NCBI GenBank assembly: GCA_032622095.1
Contig: CP136069.1
Location: 104,684,278-104,748,277, forward strand
Source: Siphonodentalium dalli
Taxonomy: Eukaryota > Mollusca > Scaphopoda > Gadilida > Siphonodentaliidae
DNA length: 64,000 nucleotides
Reading direction: 5' to 3'
Shown here: positions 54,250 through 64,000 of the stretch, piece by piece
Position numbering within the stretch: position 1 is the first letter of the stretch
How the letters are laid out: each line of letters starts with the position of its first letter
Notes under the pieces: model-generated
Told to the model about the DNA's origin: nothing
The model's database searches: none
The model's input: only the letters and a program-made list of their open reading frames with translations
Program-made: the position numbers and the translations under genes

Positions 54250-55305
54250 AAAGTGGGGGGGGGGGTATATTGGATTAAAACTCTTGGTCTGTCCATCCAT
54301 CCATCAACAATTGTTTTCTTCTCGAGATCTATATGAATTCCCTACCTGTATGTGACTCACATTCAGATTTGTTCAAATAAGTTCATCAGGTCAAATAGGA
54401 GGGATGCCAGGGCGATAACGTTTCCCCTCCATAGTAATTCCAACAACTATTACTACTCAAGAACCATCAAGTCTATTTAGCTTATATTTGTGTATGCAGG
54501 GTCCTTGGGTGGCATGTTTAGATCTGTTCCAATGGGGTCCTTTTTGGAAAATCAATTAACATCAACTCTTAAAAGCGAATGTTTAAAATTATAAGATAAA
54601 TAGATATCAGATATGGAGATTCATGTTTGTTCAAATAGGGGCAGAGGTAAGAGATTTAGCTCTGCCCCACCCACACTACCTGTATCTATGCTGTACGCTA
54701 CTGGTATAATAAGATAATGTCATATTCTTGCAGGGATGTCCCCACAGTTGGGGAGGTGATTTACAGATTTGGTCAATGAAATGTAAATTTTGAGCTCACC
54801 TGAGACGAAGCTATAGTCATCACTTCTCATCTGTCACCTGTTCATCTGTCTGTCAACAATTCTGTGAACATCTTCTCTAGAACATAAGACTGAATGGGTT
54901 CATATTTGGTGTGGATTTTCCCTAGGTGACTCACATTCAGATTTGTTCAAATGAGGTCACTCTTTCAAATGGTTGTGAAGCCAGGGCCATAACTCTTGTC
55001 CTCACATAATAATTCTTAAAAACGACTTCTCATCTACCATCAGGTTGAATGGGTTCATATTTGGTATGAAGGGTCCTTGGGTGACTGGAGTTCAGATTTG
55101 TTCAAATGGGGTCACTTGTTTTAAATGGGGTTTCAAATTTATTCAGATGGGGTCACCAGATTAAATAGGGTGGGACCAGAGACATAACTGTATGTCTCTA
55201 TAGTAATATTTAAAATGTCTTCTCAAGAGAGGTTGGACTATTTAGCTTACATATAGTATGGAGGATCCTTTAGTGACTGAGATTCAGATTTGTTAACATG
55301 AGGCA
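54250..55305. repeat. Repeat family D, two further copies
   Basis: Copies begin near 54250 (GGGGGGGGGGTATATTGG, TGTCCATCC) and 54790 (GAGCTCACCTGAGACGAAGCTATAG). Both continue with AACAATT, 'TTCATATTTGGTGTGGAT' and 'TGACTCACATTCAGATTTGTTC' phrases. No coding content. Confidence 0.7.
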
Positions 55306-55307
55306 TC

Positions 55308-55770
55308 ATTAAAATACAAAATTCATTAAAACATCTACCTTGGAACTACCTGACTGATTAATCTGACATACATATATGCTGTTTTTGGGTCCATGGATAA
55401 TTGGTCTTCAAACATGTCTAAATAGTTTTATAAAAAGGTGCTTGTGAGATTGGAAATTTCCAACAATTGAAAAAGTTTGAGAGTCGGTTGTGAAATTCCA
55501 ATCTAAGACTTGGGAGTCTGGAGCCTGGTCGGGAAGGGACATGCGCTGGAGGAGGGGGTGGGGTGATCAGTAGCGTACAGTTGGTAATTTAAAAGTAGAT
55601 ATTCGCCGATCTACATACATGAAGCCTCTCTATCCACATATCCTGTTTAGATCTACTTCTTTTAAAGTGATTATGAAAAGTTCTAACTGTTATGGTCTCC
55701 AAAGTCCCAGCCTTATCAGTCTTTGCAGTCTGGTATGATACCCCACAGTCTTTGACTGTCTTGTTTTTGG
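55308..55770. repeat. Dispersed repeat, copy 2 (matches 1-440)
   Basis: Same order and orientation as the window start, including CATGAAGCCTCTCTATCC and CCCCACAGTCTTTGACTGTC. The minus frame of 86 codons is a repeat shadow. Confidence 0.8.
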
Positions 55771-55859
55771 GTAAATTGGGTGTGAATGCACCTACCTGTT
55801 GAGAAGAGGGGTTGGGAGGCTCAGAATGCTTGATAAAAATAAAATCCAATGACCCCCCT

Positions 55860-56405
55860 GCTGCTAAAGTATATTTGTCATTCTATTTAAGAGATACATA
55901 TATTCTTGCAAAATGAGGGACCTTGAACCCGTAGAATATGGCTCATATCATGAATTATAACTCATTTGTGTCTGCCCCATTCAAGATAATCTCCACAAAA
56001 AAGAGAGATGTAGCTTATATATTGCAACATTTCTTTTAAACTGAGAATAATTAGCCAGTCTAGCACCTGGACATTTCTTTAAACATTTATATCTTCATGG
56101 AGATATGATAACCAGGTGTCATGGAGATATGATAACCAGGTGTCTTCAAAATCTTAGTCTAACCTACTAGATTGGTTTATACATCTCTATGTAAAACCCA
56201 ATTGTCTTCTTTTATTTTTGAGAACTAATGTGTTATTGCAAAAAAAAACAAATGTCAATTCCAACCACATCGACTGTATGATTTAAAAATTGATAACATC
56301 TGAAGTAAGTGCAGTTGTAAATAAATAAATACTGCTTTATACAGAGTGGGATGAATTAATCGTGATAAACAAAATGACAATCACTCTGACAAGGTGAGCC
56401 GGCCA
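55860..56405. repeat. Empty-site copy of the 2.4-4.9 kb repeat, inverted
   Basis: Reverse complement of 2440-2837 joined directly to 4568-4950, with a small local duplication of GGAGATATGATAACCAGGTG. It documents the pre-insertion state of the element at 2838-4567. Confidence 0.7.
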
Positions 56406-56419
56406 CTACTTTAAATCCA

Positions 56420-56613
56420 TTTATGCATAATGACCCAGGGTTAAAGTGAAGAAAGATGAAGACATTGTTTTATTGTGGATAGGCTCCCATCAGCTGTGTT
56501 TTTGAGATGGGACATTTATATAGAAAATCATAAAATATTTATATACATAACGAATCCTGAAATAGAATATTTACATAACCTAAAAATAATGTTGCGGGCG
56601 ACCAAAAGACCGC
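56420..56613. repeat. ~195-bp direct repeat, outer copy
   Basis: TTTATGCATAATGACCCAGG through GCGACCAAAAGACCGC. It matches 57109-57305 with few differences. The two copies flank about 495 bp and lie beyond the YR gene, where split direct repeats of tyrosine-recombinase retroelements are expected. Confidence 0.85.
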
Positions 56614-57108
56614 TTGCTAAATTAGTTGCTGAAGAAAAGGTGGTGCTCAATGGGGTGGTGGCGGGCCAAAAAACCAAGAGACTAAAATTTATGTGTTGTA
56701 AAAGTTTGTGAAATTAAACAAACGTGTTGAAAGCAAAGGAAAAACCAAGACGAAAATTTTTTGCTTCCGACACCAAAGAAAGTTCTTGAGAAAGGACGCG
56801 ATGCTATTAGCTTTTCAATTTGCCAAACTGTCCCCCCTTGTAATTAACTCATCAACCAATGAGAATGTTTAATTAGTCATTAGCCTAATGAAGTAGCAGC
56901 CACTTGTCGATGCTAGCTGTTCTTAGAATTGATATCATTGAGTACGCAGTGGCTTTCGAATGTGTGCGCGAACCTGATTTAACGTTACACTGCGCAACTT
57001 CCGTCCGGTTCTTATAATCGTAACCAAAATTAACAGTAATTTGTACTAGGAAGCAATGATCATCTGTGACGTTAAGCATAAAAACACACGACTGCGTGCG
57101 AATGTATA
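56614..57108. other. Unique segment between the two direct repeats
   Basis: No recognised gene. If the flanking repeats are split direct repeats of the DIRS-type element, this would be the A2-like internal segment. No matching A1 copy was found upstream of the RT. Confidence 0.4.
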
Positions 57109-57305
57109 TTTATGCATAACGACCCAGGGTTAAAGTGAAGAATGATTAAGTCATTGTTTTATTGTGGATAGGCTCGCATCAGCTGTGTTTTTGAGATGGG
57201 ACATTTATATAGAAAATCATAAAATATTTATATACATAACGAATCCTGAAATAGAATATTTACATATTAAACCTAAAAATAATTTTGCGGCGACCAAAAG
57301 ACCGC
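57109..57305. repeat. ~197-bp direct repeat, inner copy
   Basis: Matches 56420-56613 in the same orientation, sharing GTGTTTTTGAGATGGGACAT and CGAATCCTGAAATAGAATAT. Confidence 0.85.
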
Positions 57306-57364
57306 CACAGATGAAGTTGAAATACTTCATCACGCCCACAACATAGAAAAGGGGGGGGGTCGAT

Positions 57365-58160
57365 CTAGCCCTGCAAGAACGGCTGAACTACTAGTAGAAT
57401 GAAAAAATTGTGCCAGTTTAGCCCTGCAAAACTGACGAGGTAAATTTAGTTAATGTATAGGTTAAATGAGGGTGACTATCGGCAATCATTGTTGTTAAGA
57501 GTTTAAATATCACTGCCCATCTAGCCCTGCAAGACTGACTATGAATTATACGTCTAGTACCAATAAAGCCCTTCACATCAAAAATTTGCTTGCCAAACAA
57601 GCCCTGCAAGACTAGCTATGAGTTAAATTTATAATTGTACTTTTATTTACTATTAATCCTCCATAATTGTTATATTATTTAAAAATTGGAATGCTGCCTG
57701 GCAGTCAAGCCCTGCAAAATTACCTATCAGTGAAATTTATAACTCTTGTCAATTGAGCCCTGCAAAACTGACTAAAAATTGATCTTTAAATAATATTACT
57801 AGCATATTGATTTAAAATCGATATTCTGCATGCCCGTCTAGCCCTGCAAGACTGACATAAAGAATTAAACGGGTTATGATTGAAAACATTTGTTACAATT
57901 GAAGCATTTTGTCCCCAATCTAGCCCTGCAAGACTGGAGACTCAGCCCCTCCCTCTATACTAATGTTAAGCTTAAAATTGAAGCATTTTGTCCCCAGCCT
58001 AGCCCTGCAAGACTGGAGACGCAGCCCCTCCCTCCAGACCAGTGTTGAGCCTATTGACCAATAATTTATCTTGACATAAAGAATTAAACGGGTTATGATT
58101 GAAAACATTTGTTAAAATTGAAGTATTTTGTCCCCAATTTAGCCCTGCAAGACTGGAGAC
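57365..58160. repeat. Array of a short motif AGCCCTGCAAGACTGAC with variable spacers
   Basis: Ten copies of (T)AGCCCTGCAA(G/A)ACTGAC-like sequence start near 57369, 57419, 57522, 57600, 57708, 57755, 57840, 57921, 57999 and 58140. Spacers of about 25-125 bp differ from each other, apart from a ~220-bp tandem duplication near 57860-58200. The array lies between the YR gene and the direct repeats. The pattern is repeat-spacer-like but irregular, so it is not a CRISPR. Confidence 0.75.
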
Positions 58161-58199
58161 TCAGCCCCTCCCTCTATACTAATGTTAAGCTTAAAATTG

Positions 58200-59181
58200 A
58201 AGCATTTTGCTGAATCCTGCCTACAATAATGGTTGACTACGAATGTAGTGCTTAAATGCGTCTGACCTCCATCTCCCCATAGTCTAATCTGTGCATCAGA
58301 AAAACCCTTCTCGCGGCCCATGTACATGCCCCAATCCGAAAAGAATGGCCTTTAAAATTAGTGGAATCCAAGCCTAAATATGTCAAACATTGCTGCAATT
58401 TATTTACAAATTGTGAACGTAATACTGGGGTGCTATCACAGTTAATGAAAAGAGGGCCATTGGATGTGCCCCGCAACTCAATATACCGCCGTAATAACGT
58501 TATTGGACATAAGTTTGACTGGCTTGAAGACGGTAGCGTTATAATATGAGGTTTACCATCGATATTGTGTTTGAATTTGCGGAAAGTGACTATTGTTACG
58601 GAATCGTGTCGCTTTGAAGCGAACGTGACATCTGACAGCTGCAAAACATTTGCATGCATGTTTGCTTGTGGCGGGCATAGTTCCCCTATTCGAGCAAAGG
58701 CATAAAATGCAAATGTAAACAGAGCTTCATATAGATGAGTGATATAAAATGTGTCACTACATGGTCGTACAGCTCGCACTAGATTATGCAAAATAGATCG
58801 AGTGATTGGTAAACGCACATCAATTGACGGTCAGAGTCTTCGGACTGCCACCAATATTTTTTTCAACATAAACGACTCCATTGGGTCAGGCAGGTGATGC
58901 ATTTTGTGGACATATGATATCGCTGACATTATTGAAGAAATTATCTTTGTAGCATATTTCAGATTAAACAAATGAGCTATGAACCAACCTAAATTATTAG
59001 GTTTGATAGGCATTGTGGTCGGTAATTGGTATTGAGCGCAAAATAAATTGAATTTTGCCAAGGCACTACTGTAGGCTTTATGAGTTGCCGGTGATATTGC
59101 ATTCTGTAATAAAGTGTTCATGGTTTGATTAAGTTCTTGAGATGGAGCGCGACTGGGATGGACACTGGATGTGGATCGCAA
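58200..59181 (-). pseudogene. Tyrosine recombinase of a DIRS-type retrotransposon, broken
   Basis: From ATG 59181, a SAM-like core-binding domain (THKAYSSALAKFNLFCAQYQ) runs to an in-frame TGA at 58831-58833. The same frame continues with the catalytic domain: FAFYAFARIGELC holds the first Arg, and GHSFRIGACTWAA holds the H-x-x-R motif. After a shift near 58290 another frame reads GFSDAQIRLWG, and after a further shift SDAFKHYIRSQPLL, which holds the probable catalytic Tyr. The enzyme integrates circular cDNA in DIRS, Ngaro and PAT elements. Three lesions make it inactive. It overlaps the RT-RNase H frame by 64 bp. Confidence 0.85.
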
Positions 59182-60554
59182 TCGGGGGCTAAACGCCGGA
59201 ATTCCTGTACCTGTAATCGAGAAAGAGAGTCAGCCAACCTATTGTCTCTCCCCGGAACGTACCTCGCCTTAAAATTCATATTCTTCTGAATGCATATCAA
59301 AACTAACTGAAGAAATAACTCCAATATATTTCTTTCCTTCGTTGTTTGTTTATTAATCACTGTAACCACTGCCTGATTATCTGAGAAAAATAATATATGT
59401 TTATTCTTTAAAGTATGGCCCCACAGATGCATTTCCAACACTATGGGATATAATTCAAGCACTGCAATGTTTATTTCTGATACATCGCTATGCCATTCTG
59501 AGTAAAACCATTGGTTACCGAAGATTCCACTAAAGCCTAAAGAGCCGGCAGCATCCGTGTAAAGGGTTAAGCAATCATTCGTAATCCATTTTTGCTCCAG
59601 GAAAAATTGTTTGCCATTAAAACTTTGTAGGAATGTCAACCAAAGCCGCAAATCTGTCTTTGTACTGGCAGTTAATTTAATATGATGATGAGCCTTTTTA
59701 ACATGTATAGGCAAATTGATTAGGCGTCTTAAAAAGACCCGGCCTGGGGTGACTACATAGCAAGTAAAATTAAGTAAACCAATTAGTGAATGTAATTCCC
59801 GTAAAGTCACATGTTTACGCAGTAAAAATGTATTTATTAATTCCTGGCATTTGTCCAATTTATCGACGGGTAAGCGAGCTGTCATTTCTATAGTATCAAG
59901 GTCGATGCCTAAAAATGTCATACATGTGCTGGGATCAAATGTTTTCTCCTTCGACATGGGTACACCGATCTCGGAACATAATTTGAGGAATTTCGACAAA
60001 TACTTCGCACATTTGACCTGAGAGCCTGCCAAAATAAGGAAATCATCAATAATATGCATGATATGTGGTATTTGGCATTTCTTATTAGCTATCCAATGTA
60101 ACACTGTACTAAATGTCTCGAATAATCGACAAGAAGAAGAACAGCCTTGTGGGACACATTTATCGATATAATATTTTCCCTCCCATTCAAATCCGAGTAA
60201 CGACTGATCAGAAGGTTGTACCGGTAAAATTCTAAAGGCAGATTCTATATCTGTCTTTGCCATACATGTACCAATATTGAGTTTACAAATTATATTAATG
60301 GCATCGTCAATGTTCTGATATTGGACACAACTGAATTCGGCTGGAAAGTGATCGTTGACCGAATGGCCTTTGTGATATGAAAGATGTTGTATCATGCGGT
60401 ATTCCCCGGCTTTTTTCTTAGCAACCACCCCTATAGGATTTACAACTACGTTACTCATTCTTGCGTTATCCCCACTAAAAGGACCAATAATACGCCCTGC
60501 GATGAGTTCTTTTTGAATTTTGGCGCTAACTATGTGTGGTAACTCAAAAGCCAA
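59118..60554 (-). CDS. DIRS-type reverse transcriptase-RNase H, intact frame
   Basis: This is a 478-residue open frame. RT landmarks are GEYRMIQHLSYHKGHSVND, KTDIESAFRILP (catalytic D), PQGCSSS, and HIIDDFLIL (catalytic DD, with I for the usual Y/V). RNase H follows: LTLYTDAAGSLGFSGIFG (D), INIAVLELYPI (E), FFSDNQAVV (D), and YVPGRDNRLADSLSRL at the end. This order without a protease or integrase and with a downstream tyrosine recombinase defines DIRS-like elements. The N-terminus continues in another frame at 60726-60544, so the true ORF is longer and has a frameshift near 60550. It is the best-preserved enzyme frame in the window. Confidence 0.9.
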   Translation of the reverse strand: MAFELPHIVSAKIQKELIAGRIIGPFSGDNARMSNVVVNPIGVVAKKKAGEYRMIQHLSYHKGHSVNDHFPAEFSCVQYQNIDDAINIICKLNIGTCMAKTDIESAFRILPVQPSDQSLLGFEWEGKYYIDKCVPQGCSSSCRLFETFSTVLHWIANKKCQIPHIMHIIDDFLILAGSQVKCAKYLSKFLKLCSEIGVPMSKEKTFDPSTCMTFLGIDLDTIEMTARLPVDKLDKCQELINTFLLRKHVTLRELHSLIGLLNFTCYVVTPGRVFLRRLINLPIHVKKAHHHIKLTASTKTDLRLWLTFLQSFNGKQFFLEQKWITNDCLTLYTDAAGSLGFSGIFGNQWFYSEWHSDVSEINIAVLELYPIVLEMHLWGHTLKNKHILFFSDNQAVVTVINKQTTKERNILELFLQLVLICIQKNMNFKARYVPGRDNRLADSLSRLQVQEFRRLAPDCDPHPVSIPVALHLKNLIKP

Positions 60555-60726
60555 TTTTTAAATTGGTCGAACGATGATATTCAATCTCACCCTGAATGTC
60601 TAAACTAAATCCCCACTTAAAACCGGATATTATTGAAAATTTCACGGATGGATCATATCCCTCTAACAGTTCATCTAGTTTGTTAAAATTTACCGGTGTT
60701 TGTATTTGACTGCGGAGGTTTGTCAC
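60544..60726 (-). pseudogene. N-terminal piece of the DIRS RT ORF
   Basis: The frame includes TPVNFNKLDELLEGYDPSVK and ISGFKWGFSLDIQG, a segment that precedes the RT in DIRS-type ORFs. It ends in ...TNLKIGF and overlaps the main frame by 11 bp at a T/A run (TTTTTAAA), the likely frameshift site. No gag-like ORF was recognised upstream. Confidence 0.65.
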
Positions 60727-61720
60727 CTCTTAGACCGGCCACCAGATGAGGGTAGTGTCACACGAAAGGGTAGAAATTTTGACGCTATCTCCAATTATCC
60801 TTGCCCCATGGGGGTTCCAAAACACTGAGGTATCCAGGGCGGAGCAGGATTAAAATATATTTTTTTGACCTTTTTGGTGTTTTTGACCTGCAAATTTCAG
60901 TATAATCAGGAAAACCAATAAAGTAAGACAAATGTTGAATAAAATGTACTTGAATATCAGATACTTATTCCATCTGGGTTGCTTAACATTTATGATGTGC
61001 AAAAAGTTATATTTTCCAACAATTTTTGTGAAAAATTCACGAAAATGCCAAAAAAATGCATAAATTGCAGTGCTTTTTCAAAAAGGTTTTCCAGAAGATT
61101 TCCAATAAAATTTTCATTTTTTGGTATAAAGCTCTCATTGGTGCATCAAAATTTTCAGCATTATATACCTGATTTATTAATATCAACATCACAAGCAATG
61201 ATATCCAAGAAGCCGAGATATTTCCAAAAACTTAACCCACCCCCCTAAAAATGATTTTCTATCTGAAAATACCTATTAAGTCAGAATAGCCCGTTTTCAT
61301 TCCTTTTTTTTAACCAATTCAGAGTCTTATCATATATCATGGAATTAGTATGTATCTGAGGAGGTTTATGTTATGATAGAGTCTATTTTGTTTAAATATT
61401 TGATTTGTTTTGGGTAAATTAGCTAAAATCTTGATTATTTTTAAGTGAAAAATGTTTGAAATATTCCCATGACTTTGTCAGCTTTATGGATACAGCTGCA
61501 CAACATGCACCACAATAAGCATAAATTCTTCCCCAATATCAGACATGAAATGCTATAATCATGTACCAGACCAGAATTAAGAAATAAAGTAAAACTTATC
61601 CCTACCTCAAGATAGTATTATCAAAGCTTTCAATTTTATGCTATACTAAACTCGAAAGGTCATTCATACTAGTTGATAGAATTCATATCATAAATCGCAA
61701 TAGTTCTGCCCACGGATTAT
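60727..61720. other. AT-rich interval, no recognised gene
   Basis: The frame 60979-61248 has no known domain. Where a gag gene and left repeat of the DIRS-type element would be expected, nothing was identified. Confidence 0.45.
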
Positions 61721-61722
61721 GT

Positions 61723-62371
61723 AATCTCATCTTCACTATCACTGTCAATTTCATCAAATGTGATGGTATCAGTCAATAGAATTTCTGTGCAACATCTTAC
61801 GGGAAAGAATGGTTCAAACAACTCAAGACTGCCTATCGGCCGTCCATCTATGAAGTGCTACACCGGGAGTGGTTGATTTGGCAATGGTTGCAAGTTTCCA
61901 CTGTTTTGCTATCATGTTGGCTTGTTTTGAGTGTAGAATTAAAGATTCCTCACATGGTGGAAGTGCAGAAAGATCAACTACCTTTTTCTGATTCTCGAAC
62001 TTCTGCTGGAACTTTACCCACCTAGCTTAATTCACTTTTCTCGAATTTGGACCATACATGTATAAGGCACATGTTAACTCCTTGAGTGTATTAAGCGTGT
62101 CACTGTCCAAATCCCAATTCATTCCTAAATAAGCCATGACTTCCATATATCTTGATGGTCTTTCCAGCAACTTCCAGAAGTGTTTTTTTCCTTTTCGGAA
62201 CAACGATGAAAGGTAATTATTATCTGTGAAGGAATGGAACCCCAACAACTGCATTCTTCTGTATATTTGGCTGCCAAAATGTGGAAATGGTAGATATTGA
62301 CCCAGCGTGTCCCACAATCGCTTAGAAGTTGTGGTTGATGTATATAATTGGCTATTCTGCCTTCTATACAT
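61723..62371 (-). pseudogene. Fragment of an uncharacterised invertebrate protein family
   Basis: The frame 62371-62027 includes LWDTLGQYLPFPHFGSQIYR and LSSLFRKGKKHFWKLLERPS. After an in-frame TAA the same frame continues with ARWVKFQQKFENQKKVVDLS and ALPPCEESLILHSKQANMIA. After another shift an acidic tail, DEIDSDSEDEIT, ends at a stop near 61723. The GKGK-(H/x)-FW and LPP...LxxHxxxAN pattern recalls a repetitive gene family often annotated as uncharacterised in molluscs and echinoderms. Function unknown; may be transposon-borne. Confidence 0.5.
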
Positions 62372-63218
62372 TGAACACTAACATGTCTGATGCACCTTAG
62401 TTAATTTTTACTATTGTCACCACTGACATTACCAGAAGTATTGGATTTTTCTCTCACAAACTTGATATAAATAATGGCAAAAAAAATTCAAATAAAATGT
62501 AACTATGTCTGGTATGAAAGGTGTTTATTGTTTTGATCTACCTTAAATGTGTCACACTAATGTGTTTATAAACCAAATTACTCAAAATGGCAACCATTTT
62601 TCACATATATTCTCTGCGTTTCCGAAAATGTATAGCAAATTGTGACTCACTTCGTTATTTTACATGTTAGCTAATCAACTGACAACTAAATGTTCTATTC
62701 TGGTTGTACCAATTCCTTATGGGGCATAACAAATTAATTTTAAAGTTGCCTTATCCCTGCCGACAAGTAGATTAATCTCGCAACGATACCTTGACTCAGA
62801 ATTATTATTTTAAGCGTGTGAGATATTAGAACCTGGCTATAATATGATAAGCTTTTTTTCATTTACTTCCTGCATTCAAAGTATGTCACACTCACTGATA
62901 AGCAATGATAACCGACACATAAATATATATGGACATTGCAATGTGACAAATGTTTACAATACCAGCCGCTGTTGGGTGGGTGGTGCTGCCCTGCGAGGCA
63001 ACCGCCAGCCGGAATGCATGTATCTTTGTTGTACTTTTTGTTCATCTTTTCTTTCACTGTATTTTCTGTTCCTGTCTTCTCTGGTGTGAATGTTGACGAA
63101 TGCAGTATGTATACCACTTGCTTTGAAACCAAATTTCCTATATTTCTTCATCATATAATGAGTATTGTATCAGTATATTCTTCTTGTTCGGCAGCTAGGG
63201 CGTCCGCATATCTTATCG
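62372..63218. other. Upstream region of the LINE ORF, no ORF1 recognised
   Basis: Short frames only. A GC-richer stretch at 62965-63020 is open on both strands but has no known motif. It may include the LINE 5' UTR. Confidence 0.4.
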
Positions 63219-64000
63219 ATGAGTAATATTAAAGTGTTGTCTCTGAACTGCCGTGGACTTAACCAAACCGAGAAACGCCGCGACGTATTTAATCACATTC
63301 GTAACCTTGGTGGATCGATATATTGTTTGCAAGACACACACTTCACAAAACACATGGAAAGATGCATTGAAGCAGAATGGGGATTTAAAGCGATAATGGC
63401 ATCATACACTTCCCAGGCTAGGGGTGTAGCTATTTTATTTAGAAACTACTTCGAATATATTATTCACGAAACACATAGAGATACTAATGGGAATTTTATT
63501 ATACTAGACATAACTATAGAAAATATTCGTTTAAGTTTGGTGAACTTGTATGGACCAAATGAAGATAATCCAGCCCTTTACGCAAACTTGAAAAAATTAA
63601 TTACCCAGATTGGGAACACGCAAATAATCATGTGCGGAGACTGGAACCTTGTTCAGAATCAAGACCTAGATACTTATAACTACAAGGATACAAATAATCC
63701 CAATGCCAAAAATGCAGTTGGTGACCTTGCAGGCAGCCTTGAACTAGTTGACGAATGGAGACTATTTAACAAACAGGAACGACGTTACACGTGGAGAAGG
63801 AAATCCCCTATTAAAATGGCGAGGCTAGATTACTTTTTAATTTCTGAGGACCTCCTTAACATAATGGAAGAAGGAATGGCAATTTTACCTGGGTCAATTC
63901 AGACCATTCTATTATTTCACTCCAATTAAAACTCAGTAATATCAAGTCTGGTCCGGGTTTCTGGAAATTTAATAATTCTCTTCTGTACTGTAGAGAATAT
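63219..64000 (+). pseudogene. L1-type ORF2: AP-like endonuclease domain, truncated by the window
   Basis: The start chosen is MSNIKVLSLNCRGLNQTEKR, because the catalytic N-terminus of the exonuclease-endonuclease-phosphatase fold begins there. Motifs in order: LNCRGL, LQDTHF (catalytic acidic residue), GVAILF, LVNLYGPN, GDWNLVQN (D and N), and RLDYFLIS. The frame ends at 63929, but an overlapping frame carries SDHSIISL (catalytic D-H) and FWKFNNSLL to the window edge, so one frameshift lies near 63895. The endonuclease nicks target DNA to prime reverse transcription. The RT domain would lie beyond the window. It may be the same lineage as the ORF1 at 22.4-23.3 kb, but the two are far apart. 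Confidence 0.85.

Noticed and set aside
57365-58160. CRISPR-like repeat-spacer array
   Set aside because: The setting is eukaryotic, the repeat is only about 17-20 bp and varied, spacers range from about 25 to 125 bp, and no cas-like gene is present.

Overview
This is an intron-bearing, transposon-saturated eukaryotic window. The repeat style points to a mollusc, probably a bivalve: (GTCC/GTCT)n blocks after small hairpins, and degenerate units containing words such as TTATGGCCCTTTTT. The species cannot be named from the sequence. No ordinary host gene with a confident function is visible. Almost every coding signal belongs to a mobile or endogenous viral element, and most are broken.

Layout. 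0-15.8 kb: repeats only. They include a ~1.73-kb inverted-repeat element with ACCGAT motifs (2838-4567), a 1.15-kb element in a TTAA duplication (6651-7799), a 146-nt hairpin beside a 16-bp minisatellite, a THAP/transposase-like gene remnant (12.4-13.1 kb) and a ~180-bp tandem repeat element (14.7-15.8 kb). 15.84-36.65 kb: a Polinton/Maverick (adintovirus-like) element bounded by 71-bp terminal inverted repeats. It holds remnants of a packaging ATPase, double-jelly-roll major capsid protein, retrovirus-type integrase, family B DNA polymerase with downstream SF1-helicase-like and HNH-like parts, and several small virion-type proteins. It has been broken by frameshifts and by later insertions: an 8-bp-TSD hAT element inside the ATPase gene, an L1-type fragment, a 2.67-kb TA-target element and hairpin-headed repeats. 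37.6-53.6 kb: a Penelope-like element (RT plus GIY-YIG endonuclease, minus strand) with a candidate hammerhead ribozyme downstream. Its N-terminal region is split by a 9.6-kb inverted-repeat transposon, which itself carries two further elements. 53.7-56.4 kb: more repeats and two long hairpins. 56.4-60.7 kb: a DIRS-type tyrosine-recombinase retrotransposon with RT-RNase H, split-repeat-like direct repeats and an unusual short-motif array. 61.7-64 kb: a fragment of an unrecognised gene family and the start of an L1-type endonuclease ORF that runs off the window.

The most unusual signal is in the Polinton-like element. It contains many short interrupted palindromes, most with exactly three unpaired bases (for example TTGAC-AGA-GTCAA, GTTCC-TAC-GGAAC, ATTAC-TTT-GTAAT). 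They sit at stop codons, just upstream of start codons, at convergent gene ends and in both termini. One related 12-mer also lies inside coding sequence in two different reading frames. This suggests a nucleic-acid-level signal, perhaps for transcript ends, that the gene list does not explain.
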